A DNA stretch of 64,000 nucleotides from Litorimonas sp. Lineage in GTDB: Bacteria > Pseudomonadota > Alphaproteobacteria > Caulobacterales > Maricaulaceae. The notes beneath the pieces are model-generated. The model was not told the DNA's origin and ran no database searches. It saw only the letters and a program-made list of their open reading frames with translations. The stretch covers positions 9,228 to 73,227 of the forward strand of contig JAPYSU010000012.1 in assembly GCA_029936425.1 (NCBI GenBank). Direction: 5' to 3'. This document shows, piece by piece, positions 18,201 to 27,282 of the stretch. The first letter of the stretch is position 1. Each line of letters starts with the position of its first letter. The position numbers were made by a program, and so were the translations under genes.

Positions 18201-21200
18201 GAGACGGCCGAGGCGTCAGAGAGTGTTACGCTCCTCCCTGACGTCTGACTCCAGGCATAAGTCAATATGTCAGCGTCAGGATCGGACGACGCAGAACCGT
18301 CCAGAGAAACGGTTGCCCCTTCTGAGACAGAAGGCTGATCCGGTCCGGCATTGGCGACAGGCATGACGTTCTGATTGGAAACTGTAATGTCAACCATGTC
18401 AGCGGTTGAGTTGGTCGTACCGTCATTGACGATAAGAGAGAACGTTAGAGTTTCCGAGGCGTTGGAGCTGAGAGCAGGAGCTGTGAAAGTAGGAGAAACA
18501 GCTGATGGATCTGAAAGAGTCACCGTGATGCCGTCCGTTTGAGCCCAAGCATAAGTCAGAGTATCACCATCAGCATCGGACGAGCCGCTTCCATCAAGAG
18601 TGATGGTGCTTCCTTCCGCTACAGCAGGTTGATCAGGACCAGCATCTGCAACGGGAGCGCTGTTCACATTGGTAATAATAATATCAACACTGTCCGCCGC
18701 GGAGTCGGCTGTTCCGTCATTAACAGTAAGGGAAAATGTCAAGGTTTCATCTGTGTTCGAACTCAAAGTCGGAGCTGTAAAAGTAGGTGAAACGGCACTA
18801 GCATCTGAGAGGGTTACGGCGGTTCCAGAGGTTTGGGTCCAGGCATATGTTAACGGAGTGCCGTCAGGGTCGGAAGAGCCCGAGCCGTCTAGCGTGACGA
18901 CTGTAGCTTCGGCAATAGCCGTTTGGTCAGGACCGGCATTTGCTGTAGGAAGCCTGTTAACGATTGTATTTTCACTGGCACTATTATTTGCAGCTATTCC
19001 ATCAGGAACGGCACTTGTGATAGAAACGTTGTTCGTCAATGTACCGCTCGTACCTGGGTCAATTGTCACGTTTATTGTAAAGGAAGCTGTGTTCCCTGAC
19101 GCAATTGTGCCTAATGAACAAGTTGGAACGCCCGTAGGGTCTTCGGCACATCCTGATGTGGACACAAAAGTTACCCCTGCAGGTAAAGCTGTTGTCGCTA
19201 CAACAGATGTTGCCGCGCTCGGACCAAGGTTTTCAATTTCTGCTGTATAGGTCAAACTACTGCCAACATTGGCCGGATCATTTCCATCAGTAAGCGTGAT
19301 GGACAAATCGGCTGCGGCATTGACTGTCAAAGTGTCCGAAGCCGTACCGCTATTACCTGAGGAGGATGTCAAATTACCCGATACATTCGTGTAAGACGCA
19401 GGAGCTGAGGCAACTGTATCAACTGTAGCTGTACAGCTTGCGCCAGCGGCAACAGAGCCGCCTGAATAAGAAAAAACTCCAGAACCAGCGACAGCTGTAA
19501 GTGTTCCGCCTATACAGGTCGTACTGACATTTGGAGGCGTTGCAATGATGAGACCGGCGGGTAAATTATCCGTAAAGTCCAAAGACGTTGCGCTCAGAGC
19601 AGAGGCGCTATTGTCTATCGTAAAGGTCAGTGTGGAAGGAGTAGAAACACTGACCGGATTTGGAGCAAAAACTTTTGCAAAGCTGGGAGGCACTTCAATT
19701 TCGAGATTAGCTGTAGCGGGAGGCGAGATAACAGAAACGCCCGAAACAAGATTGGTAGTTGTGTTTGCATAACTCCCGGGGGAAGCAGAGCCGGGGATAT
19801 CAATAATAACTGAAAAATTACAACTCTCCCCAACGCCCAGATTGCCGCCTGAGAAAGTCAAATTGCTTGTGCCAGAAATCTGTGAGCCTGTTCCGCAAAT
19901 GTTGTTTGTAGGCAGACCAGAAGCGACCAACCCTGGGAGGGCCGCATTTAAATCATCTGTAAATCGTAGATTACTTAGCGCACCGCTACTCGTGTTAGTA
20001 ATTGTGAATTCAAGAGAAGTTGTCCCACCAGGCCCTCCGGGAGCTGTAAAGGCTTTTGTGAATGTTGCCGAGCCAGCCGTAACAACGAGGTCCGCCGAGG
20101 CTGTATTTAAAGGAGCTGAAACGCCATTGACTGTTGCGAAGCCATTAGATGTTGTATTGGCGTAGGTGCCGGGCGTTGCTCCAGAAGGAACGCTGATGTC
20201 CACATTTATAGTACACACACTCGTCGCCGCCAAAGTGATGTTGGATATATTGATAAGGCTGGTCCCTGATATTGTCGCGTTACAGCTATTGGAATTCGTT
20301 GCTGAAAGCTGTGCGCCTGACAGCATTGCGTCCAAATCGTCTAGGAAATTGATGTTAGTGGCCGTCAACGTCCCTGAGTTCTCGATTGTGAATTCGAGGG
20401 TCGTTGTTTGACCAGGTTCAACTGAACCGTCTGGGAAGTCTTTAGATAAAATTACATTGGCTGTCGCAGACTCTATCGACAGGGCGTCGGACGCAGGGGG
20501 GACTGTAATCGCGTTTCCGCCATAATTGGCAGATAAATTACTGCTTGAACTGGCGTAGGTTCCGGGCGCTGCCCCACTAGGAACACTTACGAGTGTTTCT
20601 ATTTCGCATGAGTTTCCTGCCATTAAACTGCCGCCGGAATAAGTTAGATTAGAGGTGCCGGATAAAGTTCCGCCGCAAGTGTTGGTTAATGCGCCACCGG
20701 ATGCCGAAAGTCCTGAGAGGGTAGAGTTTAGATTGTCGCTAAAAAATGAAATCGTTGCATCTGATGAGCCAGTATTAGCGATTGTATATCGCAGGGTAAC
20801 ATCCTCACCAGGAGAAACCGGATCATCGGAAAACTCTTTTGAGAATTCTAAACCACTAACTACAAGGTCATTACTCGCACCTGTCGTGGAAAAAGATGTT
20901 CCGGAAGCCGACCCTGTCAAATTGCTTGTAGTATTCGTATATGTACCGGGATTGGCAGCGGCAGGAACTTGTGTGGAAACACTAAAATTACAACTCTCGC
21001 CCGAAGCAAGGCTGCCTCCAGAAAATGACAAATTGGTTGTCCCGGATATCATAGAGCCCGCTCCACAAACATTTGAGAGGGGGAGGCCTGTCGCTGTAAG
21101 GCCGGGTAAGACCGCATTTAAATCATCCGTAAAAGCCAGGCTTGTTAAAGTGGCTGTGGACTCTGACGGATTGGTAATTGTGAATTCCAAAGTTACGGCA

Positions 21201-22987
21201 TCACCACTAGAAACCGGGTCATCTATAAATTCTTTTGTAAATAAAACTGATCCGCCATCCGTAACCTGGAGATTATCACTAGCTGTGGGACCAGAAAAAT
21301 TTGATCCTCCTGACGCGCCCGATAAAGTGCCTGATGTGCTTGAATAAGTACCTCCCGGTACATCGTCAGGTATTGTTATGTCGACAGTAAATGTACAGAA
21401 AGTAGATGATGCAAGATTGCCACCGGATAGAGTAATAAAGCCTGGGTTTCCAAATCCTCCGGAGGTATTGGACCCCGAATTTAAATTAAGGCTCGAGCCG
21501 CTTCCGCAAACATCCGTTGTATTTCCTGCGAAAGTGATAGGTGCCGGTAAAAATGAGAATTCATCTCGAAAGGAGAGGTTCGTCAGAGCACTTCCCCCAC
21601 TCGTATTTGAAATAGTATATTCCAAAGAGACTGTACTCCCTGTACCGACGGGATCATTCGTGAAGCTCTTTGTAAAACTTGGTAGATCCGCTTCTATCCG
21701 TAAATTATCCGCTGCCGGAGCTCCTGTAGACGGATTGCCTCCAATGCTTGCTGTAACCGAGCTGGTTGAATTTCGGTATGTACCAGTTGAAGCTCCTGAA
21801 GGGATTTGAAGCGTCGCGGAAAATGTACAAGAGGCTCCTGGTCCAAGAGATCCGCCTGCCAGAGTCAATACGTTTGTTCCAGATAGTGTAGAGCCAGCGC
21901 CACAAATATTTGAAGAGGGCATAGTTGTTGCAGTTAACCCACTCAACACTGCGTCGAGATCATCAGTAAAACTAATATTCGTGGCTTGCTGTGATCTATT
22001 TTGATTTCGAATGGTAAATTCAAGATCAACAGTTCCACCAGGCGTTGCCGGATCGGTTGTGAAGCTCTTAGTCAGCAAGAGAGGAGTGGTTGTGACATTA
22101 AGCGTTGCTGTTGCTGTACCTGCTCTTGTGAAATCTACAAGAAGATCATCAGAAGTAGTTGTCAGAGCGCCTACGGCTTGGCCAATGACATCAACAGTTA
22201 CAGTGCAGCTTGCTCCGGCATCCAGAACCTGAAATCCACTAAAATTAGCTCCGTTGGCATCCAGAGTTATGGTGGTTCCGCCCTCAGGGGCGGTTAAAAC
22301 TGTATCATTGAAATTACCAATACAGCTTGTGCTGGCATTGGACGGCGTAGCAATTTCGATGCCTGTGGCAAAACTTTCTGAAAAATCTAAATTTCCAATA
22401 TTTTGAGTGTTGGCCGAATTATCAATGACATAAGTCAGCGTAGACGGAGATCCGAAGGAAACAGTTGAAGGGGAAAAAGATTTTGAAAAACCGGGAAGTG
22501 TCGCCACAACATTCAAATCTGCGTTTGCAGTTCCGCTGTTGCCAGTCGATGATGTCAAATCTCCAGATATATTTGTATAGGTTCCTGTTGCGTCAGTTGT
22601 TACATCAACACTGATAGTACAGCTGGATCCGGCTCCAAGGCTTCCTGCCGAATAGCTGATGCTTGTGCCTCCGGATGGTGCAGATAACACGCCGCCAGAG
22701 CAGGTTGTAACGGCATTCGCAGGTGTCGCTATGGTCATGGCTCCTGGCGTGGCAGGAAGGTTATCGGTAAAATTCAGGGAAGTTGCACTGGTTCCACCAG
22801 TAGAGTTATCAATTGTAAAGATTAATTTTGCAGTGCTATTCGGTCCCACTGTATTCGGGGAAAAGCTTTTGGAAAACCCGACTTGAGCAGAAGCGCTAGT
22901 TGCAATTCCTGATGCGGCGAGCAGGAGGGCGAAAAAAGTGAGAGATTTTCTAAAAAATTCCCATCCGAAATTACGCTTTGAATTCAT
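15287..22987 (-). CDS. giant repeat-rich surface protein with autotransporter-like barrel
   Basis: About 2566 aa from the ATG at 22987, which gives the signal peptide MNSKRNFGWEFFRKSLTFFA and ends near SASAQ; an upstream frame to 23038 is less likely. About ten DUF11/DUF7933-like modules follow (each with SKSFSP or similar, FTIDN, and FTDNLPA). Then come seven PKD/REJ-like modules of about 98 residues (ADAGPDQ, DGSGSSDPDGD, AWTQTSG, VNDGT), two Ig-like domains (GPFTVTFNFSEEVIGF and GPFTIQVNFSEAVTGF), and a C-terminal beta-barrel of about 280 residues with alternating strands ending in VKINVSFELD. The order is that of a large adhesin or autotransporter. Two neighbouring PKD modules share nearly identical DNA. 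Confidence 0.82.
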   Translation of the reverse strand: MNSKRNFGWEFFRKSLTFFALLLAASGIATSASAQVGFSKSFSPNTVGPNSTAKLIFTIDNSTGGTSATSLNFTDNLPATPGAMTIATPANAVTTCSGGVLSAPSGGTSISYSAGSLGAGSSCTISVDVTTDATGTYTNISGDLTSSTGNSGTANADLNVVATLPGFSKSFSPSTVSFGSPSTLTYVIDNSANTQNIGNLDFSESFATGIEIATPSNASTSCIGNFNDTVLTAPEGGTTITLDANGANFSGFQVLDAGASCTVTVDVIGQAVGALTTTSDDLLVDFTRAGTATATLNVTTTPLLLTKSFTTDPATPGGTVDLEFTIRNQNRSQQATNISFTDDLDAVLSGLTATTMPSSNICGAGSTLSGTNVLTLAGGSLGPGASCTFSATLQIPSGASTGTYRNSTSSVTASIGGNPSTGAPAADNLRIEADLPSFTKSFTNDPVGTGSTVSLEYTISNTSGGSALTNLSFRDEFSFLPAPITFAGNTTDVCGSGSSLNLNSGSNTSGGFGNPGFITLSGGNLASSTFCTFTVDITIPDDVPGGTYSSTSGTLSGASGGSNFSGPTASDNLQVTDGGSVLFTKEFIDDPVSSGDAVTLEFTITNPSESTATLTSLAFTDDLNAVLPGLTATGLPLSNVCGAGSMISGTTNLSFSGGSLASGESCNFSVSTQVPAAANPGTYTNTTSNLTGSASGTSFSTTGASNDLVVSGLEFSKEFSDDPVSPGEDVTLRYTIANTGSSDATISFFSDNLNSTLSGLSASGGALTNTCGGTLSGTSNLTYSGGSLMAGNSCEIETLVSVPSGAAPGTYASSSSNLSANYGGNAITVPPASDALSIESATANVILSKDFPDGSVEPGQTTTLEFTIENSGTLTATNINFLDDLDAMLSGAQLSATNSNSCNATISGTSLINISNITLAATSVCTINVDISVPSGATPGTYANTTSNGFATVNGVSAPLNTASADLVVTAGSATFTKAFTAPGGPGGTTSLEFTITNTSSGALSNLRFTDDLNAALPGLVASGLPTNNICGTGSQISGTSNLTFSGGNLGVGESCNFSVIIDIPGSASPGSYANTTTNLVSGVSVISPPATANLEIEVPPSFAKVFAPNPVSVSTPSTLTFTIDNSASALSATSLDFTDNLPAGLIIATPPNVSTTCIGGTLTAVAGSGVFSYSGGSVAAGASCTATVDTVASAPASYTNVSGNLTSSSGNSGTASDTLTVNAAADLSITLTDGNDPANVGSSLTYTAEIENLGPSAATSVVATTALPAGVTFVSTSGCAEDPTGVPTCSLGTIASGNTASFTINVTIDPGTSGTLTNNVSITSAVPDGIAANNSASENTIVNRLPTANAGPDQTAIAEATVVTLDGSGSSDPDGTPLTYAWTQTSGTAVTLSDASAVSPTFTAPTLSSNTDETLTFSLTVNDGTADSAADSVDIIITNVNSAPVADAGPDQPAVAEGSTITLDGSGSSDADGDTLTYAWAQTDGITVTLSDPSAVSPTFTAPALSSNASETLTFSLIVNDGTTNSTADMVDITVSNQNVMPVANAGPDQPSVSEGATVSLDGSASSDPDADILTYAWSQTSGRSVTLSDASAVSPTFTAPELNSNTSETLTFSLIVNDGSVDSLADTVDITITNVNSAPIADAGPDQTNVTEETVVTLDGSASTDSDADTLTYIWTQTSGTNVALSDATSVSPSFTAPALNSSAPETLTFSLIVNDGTLDSAADAVSVTITNVNEMPIAEAGPNQSDVIETSSVTLNGSGSFDPDGDALTYSWTQTAGTNVTLSDASAVSPSFTAPTLDSNTPESLTFSLIVNDGTVDSAADTVEVTVANVNGTPLADAGPDQTAVIENTSITLDGSASSDPDGDTLTYSWTQTAGTNVTLSDASAVSPSFTAPTLDSNTPETLTFSLIVNDGTVDSVADTVDVIVTNVNKAPVANAGSDQSDIIHGTTVILNAENSSDPDGDELSFRWTQSAGPIVTLSDTTAISPSFTAPDLQETTILTFNLVANDGQVDSETDQVDIIVLENAPPTLTISGVPETIDGPFTVTFNFSEEVIGFTLEDITVTNGTASNLQNTSGGNGAAKSGEPKQETMETPSIYTALISPVGEGRLTITVSAGVLTDMAGNPIEATTVAATVIDTTSPSVSIAALPEEVRGPFTIQVNFSEAVTGFTANDLTLDNASASEFISLNAQSYSVLITPLIQGTVSIDINANVAQDGAGNGNTAADTATTEFIDEDFVRTRTMAAISNFLIRRADQITLNDPDLAFRLLNSRTEGKITGSADDNRAQVNFNASASGEDANLYKIVGADAAARINLWTEVNFSRLKSETAQNSMALAFAGIDYRLNEKTILGFMGQYDWADEEDDREDVSVSGQGWMVGPYIVSRLTDNLVFDGRGAWGQSDNDISPFRTYTDEFETDRWLLKGQFTGDFDIDAWKIYPSLAVIYFEENQQAYTDSLDIEIGSQKVKLGRATFGPRISKTFAYNEKVSFIPNLSVRGIWDFTRTDILNINTGFASETDKLRARTEAGFTALFESGTSLRLDGFYDGIGAESFEAYGVKINVSFELD
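17235..17674 (-). repeat. near-identical tandem module copies within the giant surface gene
   Basis: The DNA at 17235-17380 and at 17529-17674 (offset 294 bases, 98 codons) differs at only 5 of 146 positions by eye, while other copies of the module are clearly diverged. This points to a recent in-frame duplication or gene conversion. Confidence 0.85.
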
Positions 22988-23171
22988 CTTATTTGCCCCA
23001 ATTGCATCCAACAGCCAAGAAACGCCGTCAGCCCTCATAAAAAAGATAGCTGTATCGTGACAAGTTTTTCAAAAAAAGCAAAGTTAAAATTACTCTTTTT
23101 TAACCTTCTCGGACTTGGGAGGTTAGAAGTTTATGCTAGGCCGTGAATAGCTTCCGGAGCGCCATAAAATT

Positions 23172-24008
23172 TTAAGCTTTCTTGTCGGCGAATATGTGAA
23201 GTGCAATATATGGCTGCACTTTGGCGGGCAAGCGAGTCCATATATTCAGTAGTCTGGTTTTCCGCACTAACCTGATAACTGGGCTTATATATTCATGTCT
23301 TTTAGCAAATTCCATATCTGTGGTTACACGGTCAAACAAACGATCCGTTATGGTTTTATCAGTTTTTATTTCTAGATTGTTTTCATGAGCAAATTTTATG
23401 ATTTGCGAAATGCGAATGAAATTCAGAGTTTTCCATAACCCGACACAGGAGTATTTACGTTCAAATTTGTCTATTTTCTTCTTAAAAACTCTTTGCGTAA
23501 TTTTTTTAGTGCCCAAGACAGGTAGTCCAAAATGAGACTCATAAGGAATGTCATAATTGGGACATAATATGATGGCGCGTCCTCCTGGGCGTAACAAGGA
23601 ATGCGTTTTCAGCAATCCGGCTTTCCAGTCATTGAGATGCTCAAAAACATTGATAGACCAGATCAGATCAAACCCTGTTTCATCTTCAAAGTCCTCGAGC
23701 GGCATTCGACTTATTATCAAGTTATTATAAGAGGCCTCTTTGATCTTATTTAAAATGGTTTCGTTTATTGAGAATGTGTCTGAAGTTGGTTCTAGCGCAA
23801 TAATTTCTTCGAGACTTTTACTCATTCGTGCCGCAAGCAAACCCGACCCGGCGCCGATTTCGAGCCCTCTTGATTGGTTGCCTGTAAATGGAGAAATTTC
23901 TGCCCATCCGAATAAGGCCTCTGATATCCATGTATTAAAAAATTGATCGCTTGGACAGTTCTTGGGTCGGAAAACTTCCATTTCGTCTGCCCATGTTCGA
24001 TTCGTCAC
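23172..24008 (-). CDS. class I SAM-dependent methyltransferase
   Basis: Likely transfers a methyl group from S-adenosylmethionine to a sugar or lipid-linked glycan intermediate. The SAM-binding motif RGLEIGAGSGLLAARM, the acidic residue at the end of strand 2 (IIALEPTSD) and the later FDLIWSINVFEHLNDWKAGL and LRPGGRAIILCP blocks are typical. The start is uncertain: the GTG at 24008 avoids the overlap that the first ATG (24083) would make with the preceding gene, and an ATG at 23981 is also possible. It is the last gene of the left-pointing glycan set, 5 bases after the wecE-like stop. Confidence 0.78.
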   Translation of the reverse strand: MTNRTWADEMEVFRPKNCPSDQFFNTWISEALFGWAEISPFTGNQSRGLEIGAGSGLLAARMSKSLEEIIALEPTSDTFSINETILNKIKEASYNNLIISRMPLEDFEDETGFDLIWSINVFEHLNDWKAGLLKTHSLLRPGGRAIILCPNYDIPYESHFGLPVLGTKKITQRVFKKKIDKFERKYSCVGLWKTLNFIRISQIIKFAHENNLEIKTDKTITDRLFDRVTTDMEFAKRHEYISPVIRLVRKTRLLNIWTRLPAKVQPYIALHIFADKKA

Positions 24009-24013
24009 TAGGT

Positions 24014-25153
24014 TTACTGCCGCAAAGCGTTCTGGAGAACTTTTATAACGCGCTCTACTTGCTGAGACTTTAATTCTGTCCATAAAGGCAAGCGGATCAG
24101 ATTTGCCGCGCTGTTATCTGTCACGGATAAGTTTCCGCTGGACCTCCCGAAACGTTTACCGGCCGGAGAGGAATGTAAAGGAACGTAGTGGAAAACGGCA
24201 TAAATGCCTGCCATTTTGAGTTTTTCTAATACCTTCTTTCTGTCGTGCTCAGAAGAAAGAATAATATAATAAAGGTGGGCGTTATGTTGACAATATTCAG
24301 GGATGTGAGGCCGTTTTATCAGTCCCTTAGCTTCAAGAGGCTCTAAAGCTTGGTGATATAAACTCCAGAGAGCCATTCGTTTGGAATTTATAAAATCTAT
24401 GGCTTCAAACTGAGCCGCGAGTATGGCGGCTGACAATTCTCCGAGTAAAAAAGAAGAACCTAGGGTTTGCCAAGTATATTTATCAACTTCCCCGTTTGCA
24501 AACTTAACCCTGTCCGTACCTTTATTATGAATCATATTAGCCAGAGAAATTCGGTCTGGATCACGGATTAATAGGGCACCGCCATGTCCGCAGCTCACAT
24601 TTTTGGTTTCATGAAAACTCAAAGTTCCTATGTCTCCAAGACCTCCCAATGGATGTCGTTTGAAAGATGCACCTATGGAATGCGCGGCATCTTCTATGAC
24701 AAGCAACTTATGCTTTCTGGCGATCGCCAAAATTTCATCCATTTCACAGGCGACCCCGCCATAATGAACGACACAAATGGCCCTGGTTTTAGGCGTGATT
24801 GCATCTTCAATGAGGTTTTCATCAATGTTCTGCGTAGCAGATTTTATATCAACAAAAACAGGAACACCGCCACGTAAGACCACAGAATTTGCCGTTGAAA
24901 CGAAGGTAAATGACGGCATGATAACTTCATCGCCTGGTTTCAGGTCAATTAACAAAGCTGCCATGTCCAAGGCCCCTGAACAGGAATGGGTCAGCAAAGC
25001 TTTAGGGACATTATGAGTGTTTTCCAGCCACTTTTGACACTGTTTGGAAAACATCCCCTCCCCAGACAGTACGCCATTCCTGTAAGCGCGCTCTAAATTG
25101 TCAGTTTCTCCCCCTGACATAAATGGGCGATTAAAGGGAATAATTGGATTCAT
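24014..25153 (-). CDS. wecE: dTDP-4-amino-4,6-dideoxygalactose transaminase-like (WecE/RffA)
   Basis: PLP-dependent DegT/DnrJ/EryC1 sugar aminotransferase. Residues match the WecE branch: FNRPFMSGGETDNLERA at the start, LTHSCSGALDMAALL, PSFTFVSTANSVVLRGG, EDAAHSIGASFKRHPLG, and the Schiff-base lysine K184 in SFHETKNVSCGHGGAL. WecE makes TDP-4-amino-4,6-dideoxy-D-galactose from the 4-keto sugar. The nearby WecD-like acetyltransferase would acetylate that amine. It overlaps the preceding JmjC gene by 4 bases (ATGA), so the two are co-translated. Substrate identity is inferred from family similarity. Confidence 0.87.
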   Translation of the reverse strand: MNPIIPFNRPFMSGGETDNLERAYRNGVLSGEGMFSKQCQKWLENTHNVPKALLTHSCSGALDMAALLIDLKPGDEVIMPSFTFVSTANSVVLRGGVPVFVDIKSATQNIDENLIEDAITPKTRAICVVHYGGVACEMDEILAIARKHKLLVIEDAAHSIGASFKRHPLGGLGDIGTLSFHETKNVSCGHGGALLIRDPDRISLANMIHNKGTDRVKFANGEVDKYTWQTLGSSFLLGELSAAILAAQFEAIDFINSKRMALWSLYHQALEPLEAKGLIKRPHIPEYCQHNAHLYYIILSSEHDRKKVLEKLKMAGIYAVFHYVPLHSSPAGKRFGRSSGNLSVTDNSAANLIRLPLWTELKSQQVERVIKVLQNALRQ

Positions 25154-26205
25154 TTGATCGACACGACTTTCCGAGAGCCGCCATAGGTCGCGATAATCAT
25201 TTCATCTGAATTATCAATAGAAGCCGTTTTCCCTGTAAAACGTCCAACAAGACTTGTAACAAGAAATTCCAGAGCATTTTTCTTAGCAAGATTGAGCCAG
25301 GAAGGAAGTTCATTTCTTCCTGCAGTCGAAATTGTTCTGTGCGGGACGCCTATCGTTCGGTCTAGATTACGAACCTCATGCCACCACATTGTCGGATTGA
25401 AAAGCAAATCGCCAGGCTCAAGCGTCACACTATATTTGTTGATTTTGGAAAACAGGGGAAATCTTTCCTTTTGTAATGCGTCATAATTATGAGAATCTAG
25501 TTCAGAGGTGTGTACATAGGATTCTCGATCGCGCCCATATGTCGGATACATTGCCATATAATTTTTGGGGCTCACAAATAACCACTTTTTACGTCCATGC
25601 GCCATAAAAAATATATTGTCGCCTCCTGCACAATGAAAGCTCGACCCCACCTTTGGCCCGCCGATAAAGACCTCTTTCCGGATAATTTCTCGTTTGAAGA
25701 ATTTACTTATTTTGCCGGACGGAAAACTATCTGCCAACTCAGGGTGATCCAGAAAGAGCTGACTTGATCCAATGACGTAAGCAGGGTCATCTCTTTCCAT
25801 TTTTTCAATTGTGTCACGGAGTGTCGTATATTGGACTGTGTGATATGTGAAATCTTTGTTGGGCTCAGCGTTTGGGTGGGTGGGAACGCGTGTCCCGCCA
25901 TACTCGGACTTTAGAGAATCCCAGCTTAAAATAGAGGGATCACAAAAATTCCTTATGACGAAAGGCCTGATGTCTCGTCCGGCCGCTTTGAATGCGTCAT
26001 AATCAAAATTTTCAACTGTAAACTCTGGAATATCTAGGGTTTCACCGTCCGGTAAATCTTGATATTTTTCATGCAGTTTGGAGAGACAGCGTCTTTCCCA
26101 TTCTAAAAAAATGTTTTGGGTGTTCGCAAGATGTCGACAGATATATATGAATTTTATCCATATTGGGGCTGATATGAAGTTCTGATTTTCAATATCTTGA
26201 AACAT
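25150..26205 (-). CDS. cupin-like JmjC-type protein with HxA in place of HxD
   Basis: A Cupin_8/JmjC-like protein of about 351 aa. The ATG at 26205 is used because GGGGGA lies just upstream; the frame can extend by a TTG to 26217. The core SSFHCAGGDNIFFMAHGRKKWLFVSP lies around residues 188-213, with the second metal His in MWWHEVRN at about 276. In Fe(II)/2-oxoglutarate oxygenases of this fold the first motif is H-x-D; here it is H191-C-A193. The missing Asp is also seen in iron/2OG halogenases, though loss of iron binding is equally possible. It is the first gene of the left-pointing glycan set and overlaps wecE by ATGA. Role likely glycan or protein modification, unproven. Confidence 0.72.
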   Translation of the reverse strand: MFQDIENQNFISAPIWIKFIYICRHLANTQNIFLEWERRCLSKLHEKYQDLPDGETLDIPEFTVENFDYDAFKAAGRDIRPFVIRNFCDPSILSWDSLKSEYGGTRVPTHPNAEPNKDFTYHTVQYTTLRDTIEKMERDDPAYVIGSSQLFLDHPELADSFPSGKISKFFKREIIRKEVFIGGPKVGSSFHCAGGDNIFFMAHGRKKWLFVSPKNYMAMYPTYGRDRESYVHTSELDSHNYDALQKERFPLFSKINKYSVTLEPGDLLFNPTMWWHEVRNLDRTIGVPHRTISTAGRNELPSWLNLAKKNALEFLVTSLVGRFTGKTASIDNSDEMIIATYGGSRKVVSIK

Positions 26206-26538
26206 GCCTTCCCCCAAAGGAACTTACTCATCCATCTCTATCTGCCGGATAAACCATGACGAGTTTCACTCGTCAGATAATACCCGAAAGAAAACCGACA
26301 GAAAGCCAAAATTGGATGTCTTTGAAATTTATAGTAAAAAGGAATTTCAAAGGTTGCGCCAGTTAATCCGGGGAAACTGTTAGAGTAAGCTCTTGCCAAA
26401 AACAATAGCATATTCGATAGTAAACCAAAGATAGGGGCGCCAAAGACAATGCGAAAAACGATCCATATTTCTGATAATATTGTGAGTTTTTGCGTATGCA
26501 CTCCGAACTTTGTTTAGAGCATTGGCAGTAATCTGGAT
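26206..26538. other. divergent promoter region of the glycan locus
   Basis: About 330 bases between the JmjC gene and the wecD-like gene. Short minus-strand frames exist here but have no family likeness. A hairpin TGACGAG (26257-26263)/CTCGTCA (26269-26275) with a 5-base loop is visible. The region must hold both divergent promoters. Confidence 0.5.
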
Positions 26539-27282
26539 ATGATAGAGATCAAAGACTGGGACAGTCATTTTTTCGGCTTTAAAGTTGCTGAATACAGACA
26601 AACAGATTTTGACGGGGAAGTACTGAAATCAGCTATAGATTCGGCGAAAGACGAAGAGGTCTGCCTCTTGGTTTATACGACCCCGGCTCACACTCAATTT
26701 CTGTGTGATGAAGTAACGGTTTTAGCTGATAGACGTCATATCTTTGAATTTGATCTGGAAGCCTCTGATTTAAAAAAGCTTGCAAGTGGGCCTGAGTCCA
26801 TAGAAATTTATGAGAGTTCGGAGAGTAATGATAGGCTTGAAGCCTTGGCTATTATCGCGGGCGGGCATTCCCGATTTTTTACGGACCCTAATTTTCCAGA
26901 ACAGGCGGCCATTGCGTTATATAAAATGTGGATGCGGGCCTCTCTGGCAAAAGATATGGCAGATGTTGTTTTCGTAACTCGCGACAAGGAAGGAGAAATC
27001 GCCGGAATTGGGGCGGGACGCATTGATGCTGATGGAATAGGCGTACCAACCTTAATGGCAGTAGATAAAAAAATGACGGGACAGGGACTGGGCCGAAGCT
27101 TCGTTCTGTCATGTATGTCCTGGTTGAAACAAAGAGGGGTGAAAACGGCCCGTATAACAACTCAGAGTAAGAACAAGCTTGCTTGCAATTGTTATAAAAG
27201 AATGGGGTGGCAGTTGGTTGACAGGCAGGATATTCACCATATCTGGTTAAAACCTCCGACAATTAAAGCCCAATATTTATGA
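26539..27282 (+). CDS. wecD: GNAT acetyltransferase resembling WecD/RffC (TDP-4-amino-sugar N-acetyltransferase)
   Basis: Acetylates the 4-amino group of a TDP-amino sugar with acetyl-CoA. The family signs are the start IKDWDSHFFGFKVAEY, the central GGHSRFFTDPNFPEQAAIALY segment followed by WMRAS, and the acetyl-CoA loop MTGQGLGRSFVLSCMSW with the end NKLACNCYKRMGW. Length 247 aa. It overlaps the next gene by ATGA. With the WecE-like gene across the divergent promoter it would complete TDP-Fuc4NAc or a related sugar. Gene symbol assigned by similarity only. Confidence 0.8.
   Translation: MIEIKDWDSHFFGFKVAEYRQTDFDGEVLKSAIDSAKDEEVCLLVYTTPAHTQFLCDEVTVLADRRHIFEFDLEASDLKKLASGPESIEIYESSESNDRLEALAIIAGGHSRFFTDPNFPEQAAIALYKMWMRASLAKDMADVVFVTRDKEGEIAGIGAGRIDADGIGVPTLMAVDKKMTGQGLGRSFVLSCMSWLKQRGVKTARITTQSKNKLACNCYKRMGWQLVDRQDIHHIWLKPPTIKAQYL

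Noticed and set aside
17175..22886. Many long plus-strand frames opposite the giant surface gene
   Set aside because: They are antisense shadows of its biased, repeated codons and carry no signal peptide or family motif.
15287..22987. Possible CRISPR-like array in the repeats of the giant gene
   Set aside because: The repeats are 98-codon coding modules with varying sequence and no short spacer structure.
26238..26601. Two overlapping minus-strand frames of 73-87 codons in the divergent region of the glycan locus
   Set aside because: No ribosome site, no family likeness, and they lie where the divergent promoters must be.
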